The position numbers and the translations under genes are program-made. Below are positions 52,351 through 61,325 of a DNA stretch of 64,000 nt, one piece after another. The stretch covers positions 232,020 to 296,019 of the forward strand of contig NZ_KB907929.1 of the NCBI RefSeq assembly GCF_000382285.1, written 5' to 3'. Each line of letters begins with the position of its first letter. The first letter of the stretch is position 1. The notes under the pieces were generated by a model. It was not told the origin of the DNA. It did not search any database and worked only from the letters and a program-made list of their open reading frames with translations. This stretch comes from Solimonas variicoloris DSM 15731. Lineage in GTDB: Bacteria; Pseudomonadota; Gammaproteobacteria; Nevskiales; Nevskiaceae.

Positions 52351-53087
52351 TCGCCGCCAACCTGGCGCACGACGGCGGGCAGTTCGCCCTGCAGGCCAAG
52401 GGACAGCCAGCGGCCGCCGTCGTGGTTGAGGGTGATGTGCCGGGCGCGCACTTTCGCCGGGTCGATCCGGGCCCGGCGTGCCCATTCACGGATGCGCGCG
52501 TCGTCGGCGCGACTGCCGACGACATAGACATCGAACTCGACGCCCGACGACTGCAGCTGCTGCACGGCCTGGTCGCAGGCGGTACAGCCGTCCTTCACGA
52601 AGATGGCGGTTCGGTCGGTGCCTGATGCGATGGCGGTGCCCGCGCCGGTCGGCTTGGCACCGGGCAGGTTGACCCTCGCCATGCCCGGCGCGATCCGTTG
52701 CCAGGCGGCGTCGTAGGCACGCTGGTAGGCCAGCGTCTTCTCGACCCGCCGGGCTTCGGCCCGAACCTGCAATTCCGCGTATCGGCGGCGCTCCTCGTCG
52801 GAACGTGCTTCGATGCCGAGGGCCGTGAGCGGGTCGAGGCTGGGCGAGTAGACGCCCAGCGGCCCCTGCATCAACTCGCGATAGCGCGTCCATTCGTCCG
52901 TGCGCAGCCCCCAGTCCTGCGCCCGCTGTTCGTCGCTGCGAGCGATGGCCGCAGGCGCTTCACGGCTCGGCGCCGTCCTGGTCGCGGTGGTTGCACCGGT
53001 GGGCTGGGCAAGTGCCACCTGCATGGCGGGAGCGGCCAGCAACACGGCCATCAATGGCGGGATCAAGTAGCGCGGGACCATCGGCAT
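52335..53087 (-). CDS. TIGR03759-type ICE protein (thioredoxin-like end)
   Basis: A 250-aa periplasmic protein with a signal peptide (PLMAVLLAAPAMQVALAQ) and the family segment LRTDEWTRYRELMQGPLG. Cys168 and Cys171 in KDGCTACDQAVQQL form a thioredoxin-like CxxC. It may work with the DsbA-like protein in disulfide handling. Confidence 0.9.
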   Translation of the reverse strand: MPMVPRYLIPPLMAVLLAAPAMQVALAQPTGATTATRTAPSREAPAAIARSDEQRAQDWGLRTDEWTRYRELMQGPLGVYSPSLDPLTALGIEARSDEERRRYAELQVRAEARRVEKTLAYQRAYDAAWQRIAPGMARVNLPGAKPTGAGTAIASGTDRTAIFVKDGCTACDQAVQQLQSSGVEFDVYVVGSRADDARIREWARRARIDPAKVRARHITLNHDGGRWLSLGLQGELPAVVRQVGGEWQRQ

Positions 53088-53095
53088 GGGCCTCC

Positions 53096-53743
53096 CTATC
53101 GGGGCGGGATGGGCAGCCGGCGGATCTCGTCACCCTGCCGGAAGACGGCGCCATCGCGCTTGATGCCGTCCAGCCGCCAGCCGGCCTCCGACTCGCCGGC
53201 GCGCAGCAGGCGGACATCGGCCGGCCCGGTACCACCAACAGGCATCACCGACACGAAATGCTCTCCCGCACGCAGTTCCACTCCGATCAGGCGGAATGAA
53301 GGCTCAACAGGCTTGGGTTGGGCCGTCACAGGTTGGGACGGCCGTGGTGCGGGCAGCTTGGGCTGGCGCGAGACCGGGCGGGCTTCCAGTCGCGTGACGC
53401 GGTTTTCCAATGCGTGCAGCGCATCGGTGGCGGCGTAGTGGGCCTGCGCCAGCTCGATCGCCGCCAGCCGCTGGTCCAATGCCTTGGTGTCCTCTTCGTA
53501 GCGCGCCTGCGGCAAGGCAGCGGGCTGAGTATGGCGTTGTTCGATCCGATGCGAGAGGCCATCCACTCGGGATTCGAGCAGGGACACCTGCGCGGTGGGC
53601 GCGAAGGCCTGGGTCTGTTCAGCCAGCCCGGACAAGGCCATGTGATCCACCAGCACCACCGCGCTGACGAGCAACAACCAGGTTGCGGCCGCGACCCGCA
53701 GCAGCGTCGTGCGCTGGCCCGTCGCCGAGTCCCGGATGGTCAT
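53096..53743 (-). CDS. ICE membrane protein with coiled coil
   Basis: A 215-aa protein with one helix at about residues 14-32 (LRVAAATWLLLVSAVVLVD), a coiled-coil region to about residue 120, and a C-terminal beta-type domain (FRLIGVELRAGEHFVSVM). Position between PilL and TIGR03759 is constant in related ICEs. Exact family name not recalled. Confidence 0.78.
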   Translation of the reverse strand: MTIRDSATGQRTTLLRVAAATWLLLVSAVVLVDHMALSGLAEQTQAFAPTAQVSLLESRVDGLSHRIEQRHTQPAALPQARYEEDTKALDQRLAAIELAQAHYAATDALHALENRVTRLEARPVSRQPKLPAPRPSQPVTAQPKPVEPSFRLIGVELRAGEHFVSVMPVGGTGPADVRLLRAGESEAGWRLDGIKRDGAVFRQGDEIRRLPIPPR

Positions 53744-54324
53744 GGCGAAACCTCCCGGATCAGCGGAGGGGGCTCCGCCGAACGGTTGATTTCCGGTGGC
53801 TTGGGCTCGTGCGGCGTATGAGCCTCCCTGAGCTTGCGGATGAAGCACACCTTCCGCTCGCCGTGGTCGACCTGCAGATCCCAGGCGGGGCCGGCCAGGG
53901 TCAAGAGCGCGTCGCGCAGCAGGACCGGGCCGAGCCGGTAGTGAGCCGCCGGCAGCGGCAAGGCCAGCAGATCGGCGGACTGCTCATCGCACAGCCGGTA
54001 GCCGGAACGCAGGACGAGGTGCTGGAGGGCATCCCCGACGGTGGCGCCCAGCGTGCCGGGGAACTCCACATCCACCACTTGCAGCAACAGGTCGTGCTGG
54101 GCCGCCGTCGGCGCGAGTTCAACCAGGGTGTAGCGGCCATACCGCGTCACCGGCACGAACTCCATCACGGCTTCGGGCGCGATGTCGGTGACTTTGGATG
54201 CGGGCGTCGGTGGCACGGCGTTCGTCATCGTGCAGCCGCTGGCCATGGCGGCCAGGAGCAAGCCGGGCAAACGGATCAGATGGCTGCGTCCGGCAATACG
54301 GAAGGGCTGGCAGGATGGGCGCAT
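53740..54324 (-). CDS. PilL-type lipoprotein, first gene of the transfer operon
   Basis: A 194-aa protein resembling the N-terminal region of PFGI-1-class PilL. Lipobox LLAAMASGC gives a lipidated Cys near residue 31. FVPVTRYGRYTLVELAPTA and the LVLRSGYRLCDE segment are family features. A PilL-only fragment without the other type IVb pilus genes suggests the pilus cluster has been lost or lies elsewhere. It overlaps the next gene by ATGA. Confidence 0.85.
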   Translation of the reverse strand: MRPSCQPFRIAGRSHLIRLPGLLLAAMASGCTMTNAVPPTPASKVTDIAPEAVMEFVPVTRYGRYTLVELAPTAAQHDLLLQVVDVEFPGTLGATVGDALQHLVLRSGYRLCDEQSADLLALPLPAAHYRLGPVLLRDALLTLAGPAWDLQVDHGERKVCFIRKLREAHTPHEPKPPEINRSAEPPPLIREVSP

Positions 54325-54503
54325 GGATCGGTGTCCTGAAACAACGAGCCATTACCATCGCCGTGCAGGCCCTTTGTCACAGCAAACAAAGCGAATCCGT
54401 CGGCTCCCGATTTGCCGAAAGCAATGCCGGCAACCACGCGGTTGCCAGGATGCATGTCGGGATCATGCCGCGGCGAATGGTCGTGCCGGGGCGATCTCGC
54501 CGC

Positions 54504-55100
54504 CTAACGCCGCGTCCGATCGTTGATCACGATATAGAAGGTAGCCGGCTCGCCGCCTTCATTGCGGAACTCATGCACGCAATCCGAGGGAAAGAACAAC
54601 GTATCTCCGGCAGCGACGTCGAAGCGCCTTCCGTCGATGACCACGGCAAGCGCCCCCTCATGCACGACGAGAAACTCCTCCACGCCCGCATGGTGCGGGG
54701 GAAACTCGACGGACTTGCCCGGTGGCAACACGTTGAAGGCCAGATCGACCGCGCCGTCCTCGAACAGCGGCGAAAGAGAACGGCGTTCGAAGCCGGAATC
54801 GGGGTCGTGATAGACCACCTGGCGCTCCCTGCCATGCAGCCTGGGCTGGCGCGCATGGACTCCCCCCAGGAGTTGAGACAGGCTGACCTGCAGTGCCGCG
54901 GCAAGCTTGCCCAGCACCGTGGCAGTGGGCACCGAGGCGCCACGTTCGATCTTGGAGATCATCGCGCGGCTCACGCCCGACAACGCCCCGAGCCGATCGA
55001 GGGTGAGCTGCGCCTCCAGGCGCAGACGCCGAAGATTGCTCGGGAGCGCTTCGGCGCGCTCGCCTTTCGGCGTGGTCTGAGGAGCGGAGGAATTCGGCAT
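54504..55100 (-). CDS. XRE-cupin transcriptional regulator
   Basis: A 198-aa regulator. The helix-turn-helix at about residues 22-75 (LGALSGVSRAMISKIERGAS) is followed by a C-terminal cupin (residues 110-195; FPPHHAGVEEFLVVHEGAL). XRE-cupin proteins sense small ligands. It diverges from the reductase gene, with a perfect palindrome between them. It converges with nothing; PilL lies 179 bases downstream on the same strand, with nothing recognisable between. Confidence 0.88.
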   Translation of the reverse strand: MPNSSAPQTTPKGERAEALPSNLRRLRLEAQLTLDRLGALSGVSRAMISKIERGASVPTATVLGKLAAALQVSLSQLLGGVHARQPRLHGRERQVVYHDPDSGFERRSLSPLFEDGAVDLAFNVLPPGKSVEFPPHHAGVEEFLVVHEGALAVVIDGRRFDVAAGDTLFFPSDCVHEFRNEGGEPATFYIVINDRTRR

Positions 55101-55163
55101 GGGCCGCAATCAAGTCAGGATGGATGCGTGGGGTATCAATGGCGCTGAGATCGATCGCGCCAC

Positions 55164-55187
55164 GAATTTCTACTATAGTAGAAATTC
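55164..55187. promoter_or_regulatory. 24-bp perfect palindrome, probable XRE operator
   Basis: Left half GAATTTCTACTA, right half its exact reverse complement. It is A+T-rich in a G+C-rich setting and lies in the 111-bp divergent gap, 24 bases before the reductase start. The central TATAGT may be the -10 of that gene. Length and symmetry fit a dimeric XRE-type repressor. Confidence 0.65.
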
Positions 55188-55211
55188 TCAACTTCAAACA
55201 GGAGCATGGCT

Positions 55212-56138
55212 ATGCGTCTTCTGGTGCTGGGTGCAGGTGGGATCGGAGGCTATTTCGGCGGGCGTCTGGCCGCGGCCGGCGTGGACGTGCGTTTTCTGGT
55301 TCGGCCGAGACGCGCCGCACAGCTCGCCGAGACCGGGCTCGTCATCAAGAGCCCTTTGGGCGACCTAACCCTTCCCGTCAAAACAGTCGTCGAGGCGCCA
55401 CCTTCCGTCGATGCCGTGCTGCTGGCCTGCAAGGCCTACGATCTTGAGGGCGCGATGGCCGCCATCGCGCCCGCTATCGGTCCCTCGACATGCATCGTTC
55501 CGCTGCTCAATGGGGTGCGGCATCTGGATCACCTGGATGCGCGCTTCGGCGCCGAGCGCGTTCTGGGCGGCCTGTGCCATATCGGTGTTGCGCTCGGCCC
55601 GGCCGGAGAAATCCAGCATCTCAATACGCTGCAGCGCCTCGCCCTCGGCGCACGCACCCACAGCCAGCAGGACGCGGCGCAGGCGCTGCATGGATTGATG
55701 GAGCGCGGCGGCTTCGCACCGGTGTTGAGCCAGGACATCCTGCAGGAGATGTGGGAGAAGTTCGTATTCCTCACGACCTATGCCGGCATGACCACGCTGA
55801 TGCGCGCGCCCGTTGGCGCAATCGTGCAGGCACAAGATGGCGAAGCGCTGATGCGCCAGATGCTCGGCGAATGCGTGGCGACCGCCGCCGCCTCAGGGTA
55901 CATCCCATCGCAGGACGCCTATGCCCGCATGTTCACGACATTGTCCGATCGCGAGTCCACCGGCACCGCATCGATGCTGCGCGATCTGCAACGTGGTGGC
56001 CCCACCGAGCATGAGCACATCATTGGGGACATGCTGCGACGCGCGCATGAAGCTCGACTGGATGCGCCGCTGCTGAGGGTGAGCCTTGCACACATGCAGG
56101 CCTACGAGGCGACCCGCATGGCCCATGGCGGTGGATGA
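55212..56138 (+). CDS. 2-dehydropantoate 2-reductase-like enzyme
   Basis: A 308-aa NADPH-dependent reductase of the PanE/ApbA family. The N-terminal GxGxxG is in LVLGAGGIGGYFGGRLA; the catalytic lysine is in LLACKAYDL; LLNGVRHLD and MWEKFVFLTTYAGM are the other conserved segments. The ATG at 55212 was chosen because AGGAG is 7 bases upstream; an in-frame ATG at 55206 is too close to it. Probably a paralog with another keto-acid substrate, controlled by the XRE-cupin protein. Confidence 0.88.
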   Translation: MRLLVLGAGGIGGYFGGRLAAAGVDVRFLVRPRRAAQLAETGLVIKSPLGDLTLPVKTVVEAPPSVDAVLLACKAYDLEGAMAAIAPAIGPSTCIVPLLNGVRHLDHLDARFGAERVLGGLCHIGVALGPAGEIQHLNTLQRLALGARTHSQQDAAQALHGLMERGGFAPVLSQDILQEMWEKFVFLTTYAGMTTLMRAPVGAIVQAQDGEALMRQMLGECVATAAASGYIPSQDAYARMFTTLSDRESTGTASMLRDLQRGGPTEHEHIIGDMLRRAHEARLDAPLLRVSLAHMQAYEATRMAHGGG

Positions 56139-56184
56139 GGCCCTGTCTTCCACTTCCCGGATCGATGTCACCGTCAGGATGGCC

Positions 56185-56213
56185 AAAAAAGAACGGCCCC
56201 CGGAGGAGCCGTT
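56185..56213 (-). terminator. Rho-independent terminator after the helicase gene
   Basis: Read on the minus strand, an AACGGC / GCCGTT stem with a C+G-rich loop is followed by a run of six T. It lies about 20 bases beyond the helicase stop and ends the accessory ICE operon. Confidence 0.8.
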
Positions 56214-56231
56214 GAAGTGAAGTAGTGAAAT

Positions 56232-58502
56232 TCAGCACACCAACTGTCGTGCCAGCGCGACTTCCACCGAGTCTCCGTCCTGATTCAGGACATCGAGTCC
56301 AGACTCGGGCACGTCGCCCGACGTGCTTTGCGACACCATGATCTTCCGGGCCATCAACCCCAGGCAGGTCATCTGCGAGGAGCTGGCGTAGCCGAGGTAG
56401 ATCACGCGCACCGGCTGCTTCTGGCCGATGCGCCAGGAACGCCGGGCGGCCTGCTGCAGCGAATACACGTTGTAGCCCGACTGGAGGAACACGATGGTCG
56501 GGAACTCCAGCAGGTCCAGGCCGGTTTTCACCAGCTCGGGATTGGTGATGAGCACGTCGATGCCACGGTCCAACTGCTCGGCGATCCAGTCCTCGCGACG
56601 GGAGGCATCCACGCTCGCGCGCAGCACCGCCACCTTGAAGCCTTCCTGCTCCAGCAGCACCTTCAAGCGCGACGTGGTGTCGCGCGTGCCGGTGTAGACC
56701 GAATAGACCAGGGTCTTGCGACCCTCTGCCTTCTCCCGCTTGCAGATCTCGATCAGCTCGCGTTCCTTAGGCATCACCTCCAGCTCGTTGAACTGAGCCG
56801 GCACGAACGCCAAGGTGCTGCGCGTGCGCGGATGCACCACCGTCTCCGACCGGAAGCAGCAGTCCGGCCAGGCCAGCAGCACGTTGAGGACCACACCGAG
56901 CAACGTCGTGTCGCGCTTCGCCAGGGCCTGCTTCAGCTCCTGGGTCAGGCGACCCGCCAGATCGCGGTAGGCCGCGGCTTGCGCCGTGTCCATCGCGACT
57001 TCGCGGAACTCCTCATCGTAGGGCGGCAGCACGTTGCCACCGATGTCCTTCAACTTGAGGAAGACCGTGAACGGCAGGACGCAACGCAGCACGCCCTTGG
57101 GACCGAAACCCGGCGCCTTGACCGTGCGCACCGATACCTTGGTGCCTTTGGCCGTCTTGTGCGCCGTGCCGGTGCTCTCGGAGTAGATGTCCTTCAAGAC
57201 ACCGTGATCGCGCATGAACGCCATCGCGGCCGAGGTCATGCTGCCGCTCTTCGTCGGCCGGTAGCCGTCTTCGATCATCCGCCCCGGCAGGGCTCGGAAC
57301 AGCAGGTGGAACAGGTCGTCGCCGTAGCCGCCCATCAGTGTGCCGGTGAGCAGCAGCGTCTTGCGCGCCTTGGCCGCCAACACCCCCATGGCCTGGCCCT
57401 GTGCGGAGCCGCCGTTCTTGTACTCGTGTGCCTCGTCGGCGATGAGCAGGTCGAACGTGCCTTGGGGAAGCTGCCTCTTGATGAACTCGGACGGCTGGTA
57501 GCCGCCCTCGCCGAAGCCGAACTCCATGTTGGCCATCGCGCGTTCCATGCGATGGGCTTGCCGGTCCGAGAAGACCAACTCGCCGTTGCCATCCATCAGG
57601 TTGATGAACTCGTGGATGTTGTCCCCGAGCATCGACGCGAGGAAGGCATCACCGAACTTCTGCATCAGCTTCTGCGCGGTGACTTCCCCGATGGTTGGGA
57701 TGCGCTTCAAGGCTTTGAGGACAGCGGAGGACTGGTCGCTCGCGGACAAGCCCCTCGGTCGGATCAGCGTCCACAGCGGTGCACGGCAGTGACTGCACTT
57801 GCGGCGGGACTCCTCGGCTTCCAGTTCGACCGGGTTGATCGGCTCGCCGTCGAGGTCGGTGACGACATGCCCACAATCCGGGCAGGCCCCCATGTCGCCG
57901 TGAGGCGTGCGCCGCCGAACGAAGACAGGTTTCCAGTGGAACCCCATCCGCATCCGCACGCGGCCCAGGACGAAGAACTCCTGGCCCTGGGCCGGCACGC
58001 CCAACTGCTCGCGCAGTTTCAGCAGCTTGACCAGCGTGTCCGGGCCGTTGAGCACCCAGACCTTGGCACCGGCCACCGTCTCCTGGATCTCGCGCCGCCA
58101 CTTGTAGACCAGGTGGGGTGGCGAGAGCACCAGGGTACGGCGGTAGCCTTCGGCGTTGAGCACGGCAGCGGTGGCAATACCCACTGTCGTCTTGCCGCAG
58201 CCCATCTCGCCATTGACGATCGCGGCGCGTTCGCCGCGGTCGACCAACAGTTCGGTGACGGCGTGGACCACATCGGCTTGCGCCGGGAACAGCTTGCGCT
58301 TGAGCGCGGCGAGGATCAGTTGCCGATGCACCCGCACCTGGCCGGTGTAGACCGGAGGATTGGCGCGGTTGAGCGAGTCGAGCAACTCGTCGCCGAACTC
58401 GGACACGAAGTCCTGCAGGCTGAGCGTGAGGGGTGAAGCGGCCGCTTCGAGCAGGTCGCCCTGCACAGCGGTTTCGGGAACGGTTTCGAGATCAAGGGAC
58501 AT
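56232..58502 (-). CDS. SNF2/DEAD-box-type helicase of the ICE
   Basis: A 756-aa superfamily 2 protein. Walker A NGEMGCGKTTVG at residues 97-108; DEAH box in LLIADEAHEYKNG at about 357; motif VI region QAARRSWRIGQKQPVRV near the end, as in SNF2-type enzymes. Inserted in the N-terminal lobe is a four-Cys zinc ribbon (CPDCGH and CSHC, about 210-237) and a helix-hairpin-like segment (PTIGEVTAQKLMQKFG). The start MSLDLETVPE is supported by GGAG. Conserved in this ICE class; function unknown. Confidence 0.9.
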   Translation of the reverse strand: MSLDLETVPETAVQGDLLEAAASPLTLSLQDFVSEFGDELLDSLNRANPPVYTGQVRVHRQLILAALKRKLFPAQADVVHAVTELLVDRGERAAIVNGEMGCGKTTVGIATAAVLNAEGYRRTLVLSPPHLVYKWRREIQETVAGAKVWVLNGPDTLVKLLKLREQLGVPAQGQEFFVLGRVRMRMGFHWKPVFVRRRTPHGDMGACPDCGHVVTDLDGEPINPVELEAEESRRKCSHCRAPLWTLIRPRGLSASDQSSAVLKALKRIPTIGEVTAQKLMQKFGDAFLASMLGDNIHEFINLMDGNGELVFSDRQAHRMERAMANMEFGFGEGGYQPSEFIKRQLPQGTFDLLIADEAHEYKNGGSAQGQAMGVLAAKARKTLLLTGTLMGGYGDDLFHLLFRALPGRMIEDGYRPTKSGSMTSAAMAFMRDHGVLKDIYSESTGTAHKTAKGTKVSVRTVKAPGFGPKGVLRCVLPFTVFLKLKDIGGNVLPPYDEEFREVAMDTAQAAAYRDLAGRLTQELKQALAKRDTTLLGVVLNVLLAWPDCCFRSETVVHPRTRSTLAFVPAQFNELEVMPKERELIEICKREKAEGRKTLVYSVYTGTRDTTSRLKVLLEQEGFKVAVLRASVDASRREDWIAEQLDRGIDVLITNPELVKTGLDLLEFPTIVFLQSGYNVYSLQQAARRSWRIGQKQPVRVIYLGYASSSQMTCLGLMARKIMVSQSTSGDVPESGLDVLNQDGDSVEVALARQLVC

Positions 58503-58530
58503 GGTGATGCTCCAAGGCAATGGGGCATGC

Positions 58531-58568
58531 ACCTCCCACACGGGGCGGTGACATGCCCCTGGGTGGGA
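58531..58568. repeat. Hairpin leader a (helicase gene)
   Basis: GGGGC-N8-GCCCC within outer CCCA/TGGG arms, followed by GGGTGGGAAGAAAG. It is one of eight GC-rich inverted repeats ahead of genes in this block, and its flank matches that of leader b. Confidence 0.55.
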
Positions 58569-58612
58569 AGAAAGAAGCGGCAAAGAACCGTGTAGGCGCC
58601 GCGGGATGCGGA

Positions 58613-58918
58613 TCAGTATTCGCTGGGCAACAGCAGCGTGGTAACGCTGCGATCCCATTCGGTGATGATCCAGAGCTTCAGGTCGCGCGTGACCTGGTAG
58701 GACGAGAACAGACGATCCTCGCCGGACTTCAGCGCGGCGTCGTTCTGCCGCCGATCGCTATCGTCCAGGTCGCCCCAGTCGCCATGAAAATGGCGGCGCA
58801 GGTACGGCGTGGGGTCGAGCCGGCCCTGTCGGACCAGTTCATCGACGCCGGCGGTCATGACCACCTGCCCGGGCGAGAAGCGTGCTTGTGACGCGAGGTT
58901 GAGGATTGCGAGTGCCAT
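58613..58918 (-). CDS. Small ICE/plasmid-related protein
   Basis: A 101-aa soluble protein (begins MALAILNLASQARFSPGQVV) of a family common on ICEs and large plasmids. Conserved segments: HFHGDWGDLD and the C-terminal WIITEWDRSVTTLLLPSEY. Start at 58918 has GGAGATACC upstream. Function unknown. Confidence 0.85.
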   Translation of the reverse strand: MALAILNLASQARFSPGQVVMTAGVDELVRQGRLDPTPYLRRHFHGDWGDLDDSDRRQNDAALKSGEDRLFSSYQVTRDLKLWIITEWDRSVTTLLLPSEY

Positions 58919-58959
58919 GGTGGTATCTCCTTCTGGAAGCAGAGGCCACGGCACTCCAT

Positions 58960-58977
58960 CGGGGCAACGTGACCCCG
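58960..58977. repeat. Hairpin leader b
   Basis: CGGGG-N8-CCCCG about 40-60 bases upstream of the 101-aa gene's start. The following GGGTGGATGAAAGCGACGGC aligns with the flank of leader a. Confidence 0.55.
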
Positions 58978-59019
58978 GTGGGTGGATGAAAGCGACGGCG
59001 AACCGTCAGGGAACAGCGA

Positions 59020-60129
59020 TCAGCGGATGGTCAGCACTTCGCCCCACGTGGGCGAGCCCAGCGTCAAGTCCCATGCACGAATGACCGGCACGAACTTGTC
59101 GGTGAGGATGCGCGTCTCGGCCACGGAGCCGTCGTCGCGTTCGGTGTATTCCGTCTGGAGCATCTTCTCCTTGTGGGTATCACCTTTGACGACCAGCACG
59201 CGCCCGGTCCTGGACTTCACCACGCCGGAGATCGCGCCTGCGGCCAAGGCCAGGGCGAGATGCCAGTGCGACAAGGCCCGCGCGGGCGGACGCAGCGACT
59301 GCTGCGCGGCGCCCAGGTGCGTATCGAGCGCCGGCCAGAGTCCTTGCAGCCGGGCGACTTCATCGGCGAACTGCTCGGGCTCCATCGTCACGCGATAGAA
59401 GTGCTCCGGCTCGGTCGGGCTGGCAGGGACGGTGTACGGCAGGAACGGCCATTCGAGCGGCAGTTCCTCGGCTTCGGCGTCACCTTGTCCGATCTGCAGC
59501 AGCAGACCGCGCACGGCCTTGGCCGACTCCGACGCCTGGTCGCGCTGGCGAACCCGGCGACCGAAGATCACCACCTGCTTGAACTGCGTTTCCACCGCAC
59601 GGTAGATGCGCAGGTCGGCGAAGTGGCGCGTCAGCCATCCGACCAGCTCGGGGTCGAGCACGTAGGACGGCACGATGAAGATCAGCACGCCGCCGTACTG
59701 CAGCAGCGGCAGCGCGCGCTGATAGAACAGCTTTTCCAGCCTCGCACGGCCCTGGCCCTGATAGCCGATGTTGCCGTTCACGTCCTTGCTCAGGTCGCCA
59801 TACGGCGGGTTCAGCCACAGCAGCCCGAAGGACTGGCGCGAGATCAGCGTATCCATCAGGTCACCGTGGATGCAGCGATCGACCAGTTGCCGTGCATGGC
59901 GGGCACGCTCGGCGTCGTACTCGACGGCGAAGGCCTGGACCTGCTCGCGCCCGAGGGCGTGGGCGGCTTCGGCGATCGCCACGCCTTCGCCGGCGCAGGG
60001 ATCAAGGATGGACATGGCGCCGGGAGACGGCGCCAGCGCGGACAAGGCCCGCTCCAGCGTCGGCTCGTCGGTGGGGAAGTAGCCGTTACGAATGAAATTG
60101 CGCGCCAGGCGCGGAAACATGAGTGCCAT
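59020..60129 (-). CDS. DUF6094-type SAM-dependent (N6-adenine-like) methyltransferase
   Basis: A 369-aa protein. SAM motif I LDPCAGEGVAIAEAA (Asp43) and catalytic motif NPPYGDLS (residues 107-112) of the amino-methyltransferase type; LIFIVPSYVLD follows. The C-terminal half has no named domain. It belongs to the conserved ICE accessory block beside the helicase. It may methylate DNA of the element, but a target is not known. Confidence 0.88.
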   Translation of the reverse strand: MALMFPRLARNFIRNGYFPTDEPTLERALSALAPSPGAMSILDPCAGEGVAIAEAAHALGREQVQAFAVEYDAERARHARQLVDRCIHGDLMDTLISRQSFGLLWLNPPYGDLSKDVNGNIGYQGQGRARLEKLFYQRALPLLQYGGVLIFIVPSYVLDPELVGWLTRHFADLRIYRAVETQFKQVVIFGRRVRQRDQASESAKAVRGLLLQIGQGDAEAEELPLEWPFLPYTVPASPTEPEHFYRVTMEPEQFADEVARLQGLWPALDTHLGAAQQSLRPPARALSHWHLALALAAGAISGVVKSRTGRVLVVKGDTHKEKMLQTEYTERDDGSVAETRILTDKFVPVIRAWDLTLGSPTWGEVLTIR

Positions 60130-60158
60130 GGATTTCTCCTGGTGATGGATAAGGGAAG

Positions 60159-60184
60159 GCGGGCACGCGCGGCGCGCATGCCCG
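60159..60184. repeat. Hairpin leader c
   Basis: CGGGCA and TGCCCG arms around a CGCGC-rich loop, 30-55 bases upstream of the methyltransferase start. Same placement as the other leaders. Confidence 0.5.
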
Positions 60185-60194
60185 TGGGGATGGC

Positions 60195-60845
60195 TCACGC
60201 CACACGCCGAAGCGGTGCGTTCGCGGCCAGTTCGTACTGCGTGGCGCCGAGGGTGCCGTTGCGGATCAGCTCGCCCAGCGCCTTCGTCAGCGCCGGGACA
60301 TCGAGGGCCAGCCGATGGCCTTCCAGCGGCCCGAGGGCCAAGGGAAGACCGGTCAGCATCCGCCGTGTCTGCAACAGCGCCAGCACGGTGTCGCGCCAGT
60401 GGTCGAGCAGTGGCAGCGGGCAGGTGTCCTGTACCAGCGTCCACAGCCGGTCGAGCCGGTGAGCGGAATCCCTGGGCAGAAGCGCCAGCGCGCTGGCGTT
60501 GGCCTTGTCTGGCTTCACGCAGCGACGATCGAACAGCCACACATTCGTCAGCGAACCGAACAGCGTTCGCCGATAGGCACGGGTGATGCGCTTTTCCAGG
60601 TTCTCGACGTTGCCGACGAAGACCGGGATGGATGCGCCCTGCTCGGTGATGACGTGGAACTGGTCCAGCCCCTGTTCATCCCGGCCAAGGGTCAGGCGGG
60701 CGAGAAACTCCTGAACGGCGGTGTCGCGCGCCCAGATCGAGAGAAAGACGAGATTGCCCTGCTCGTCACCGACGCAAGCGTCGGCCATGAGGTCGGGGCA
60801 TTCGTCGATGCGGTACAGCGGTTTCGCGGAAGAAGGTGCAGGCAT
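60195..60845 (-). CDS. Hypothetical ICE protein
   Basis: A 216-aa soluble protein starting MPAPSSAKPLYRIDECPDLM. Family not recalled. LVFLSIWARDTAVQEFLARL and TNVWLFDRRCVKP are its more ordered-looking parts. No motif or membrane segment. Its steady place between DUF6094 and the next gene supports a real gene. Confidence 0.8.
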   Translation of the reverse strand: MPAPSSAKPLYRIDECPDLMADACVGDEQGNLVFLSIWARDTAVQEFLARLTLGRDEQGLDQFHVITEQGASIPVFVGNVENLEKRITRAYRRTLFGSLTNVWLFDRRCVKPDKANASALALLPRDSAHRLDRLWTLVQDTCPLPLLDHWRDTVLALLQTRRMLTGLPLALGPLEGHRLALDVPALTKALGELIRNGTLGATQYELAANAPLRRVA

Positions 60846-60886
60846 GGTGATGTCCTCTTGGAAAAGAAGGAGCAACCACAGCCCGT

Positions 60887-60903
60887 GGGGCCATGCTCGC
60901 CCC
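60887..60903. repeat. Hairpin leader d
   Basis: GGGG-N9-CCCC followed by GGTTGGGTGAAGGAAGA, similar in order to leaders a and b. About 45 bases upstream of the gene that starts at 60845. Confidence 0.5.
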
Positions 60904-60929
60904 GGTTGGGTGAAGGAAGATGCGTGCCG

Positions 60930-61295
60930 CTAGACAGCGCACCCCGCGTGGAAGCGGTGAACCCGCTCGCGCCACTCGGGGCTTTGCACCGGCGCCATGT
61001 CGAGATAGCGCAGCGGGCACGAGTAGTAGTACGGATGCACGGACTCATCGAGGGACTTGTAGCCCCAATCGCCGCCCGAACTTTCCAGCAGATGGCAGCC
61101 GATGTAGCAGACGGACTCACCGGCCGCGAGGCCCATGACGCCCGCCTGCTTGGCGGTGACGCGAACCACGGTCCACAGAACGTCGCCGTCCAGCGTGTGG
61201 TCGATGACTTCGCAGCAAGCGCGTTCGGACGCCTGCGGAGCGATCAGCTCGCGGATCAACTGATCGCGCGTCTGACGAACGAAGGTCCAGCCCAT
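60930..61295 (-). CDS. Hypothetical ICE protein (DUF6927-like)
   Basis: A 121-aa soluble protein starting MGWTFVRQTRDQLIRELI. The segment YIGCHLLESSGGDWGYKSLD and PYYYSCPLRYLDMAP look conserved in ICE relatives. Assignment to DUF6927 is from memory and uncertain. Confidence 0.75.
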   Translation of the reverse strand: MGWTFVRQTRDQLIRELIAPQASERACCEVIDHTLDGDVLWTVVRVTAKQAGVMGLAAGESVCYIGCHLLESSGGDWGYKSLDESVHPYYYSCPLRYLDMAPVQSPEWRERVHRFHAGCAV

Positions 61296-61325
61296 GAAGG
61301 TCTCCTTGAAGAAATGGCCGGAGCC

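Noticed and set aside
56232..60129. Calling the helicase-methyltransferase pair a defence system
   Set aside because: These genes are constant parts of this ICE class, so a role in the element's own life is the simpler view; kept only as a lower-interest finding.
60130..60540. N-terminal extension of the DUF6094-type methyltransferase
   Set aside because: It is a shadow of the 60195-60845 gene; the methyltransferase begins at 60129 with a ribosome site.
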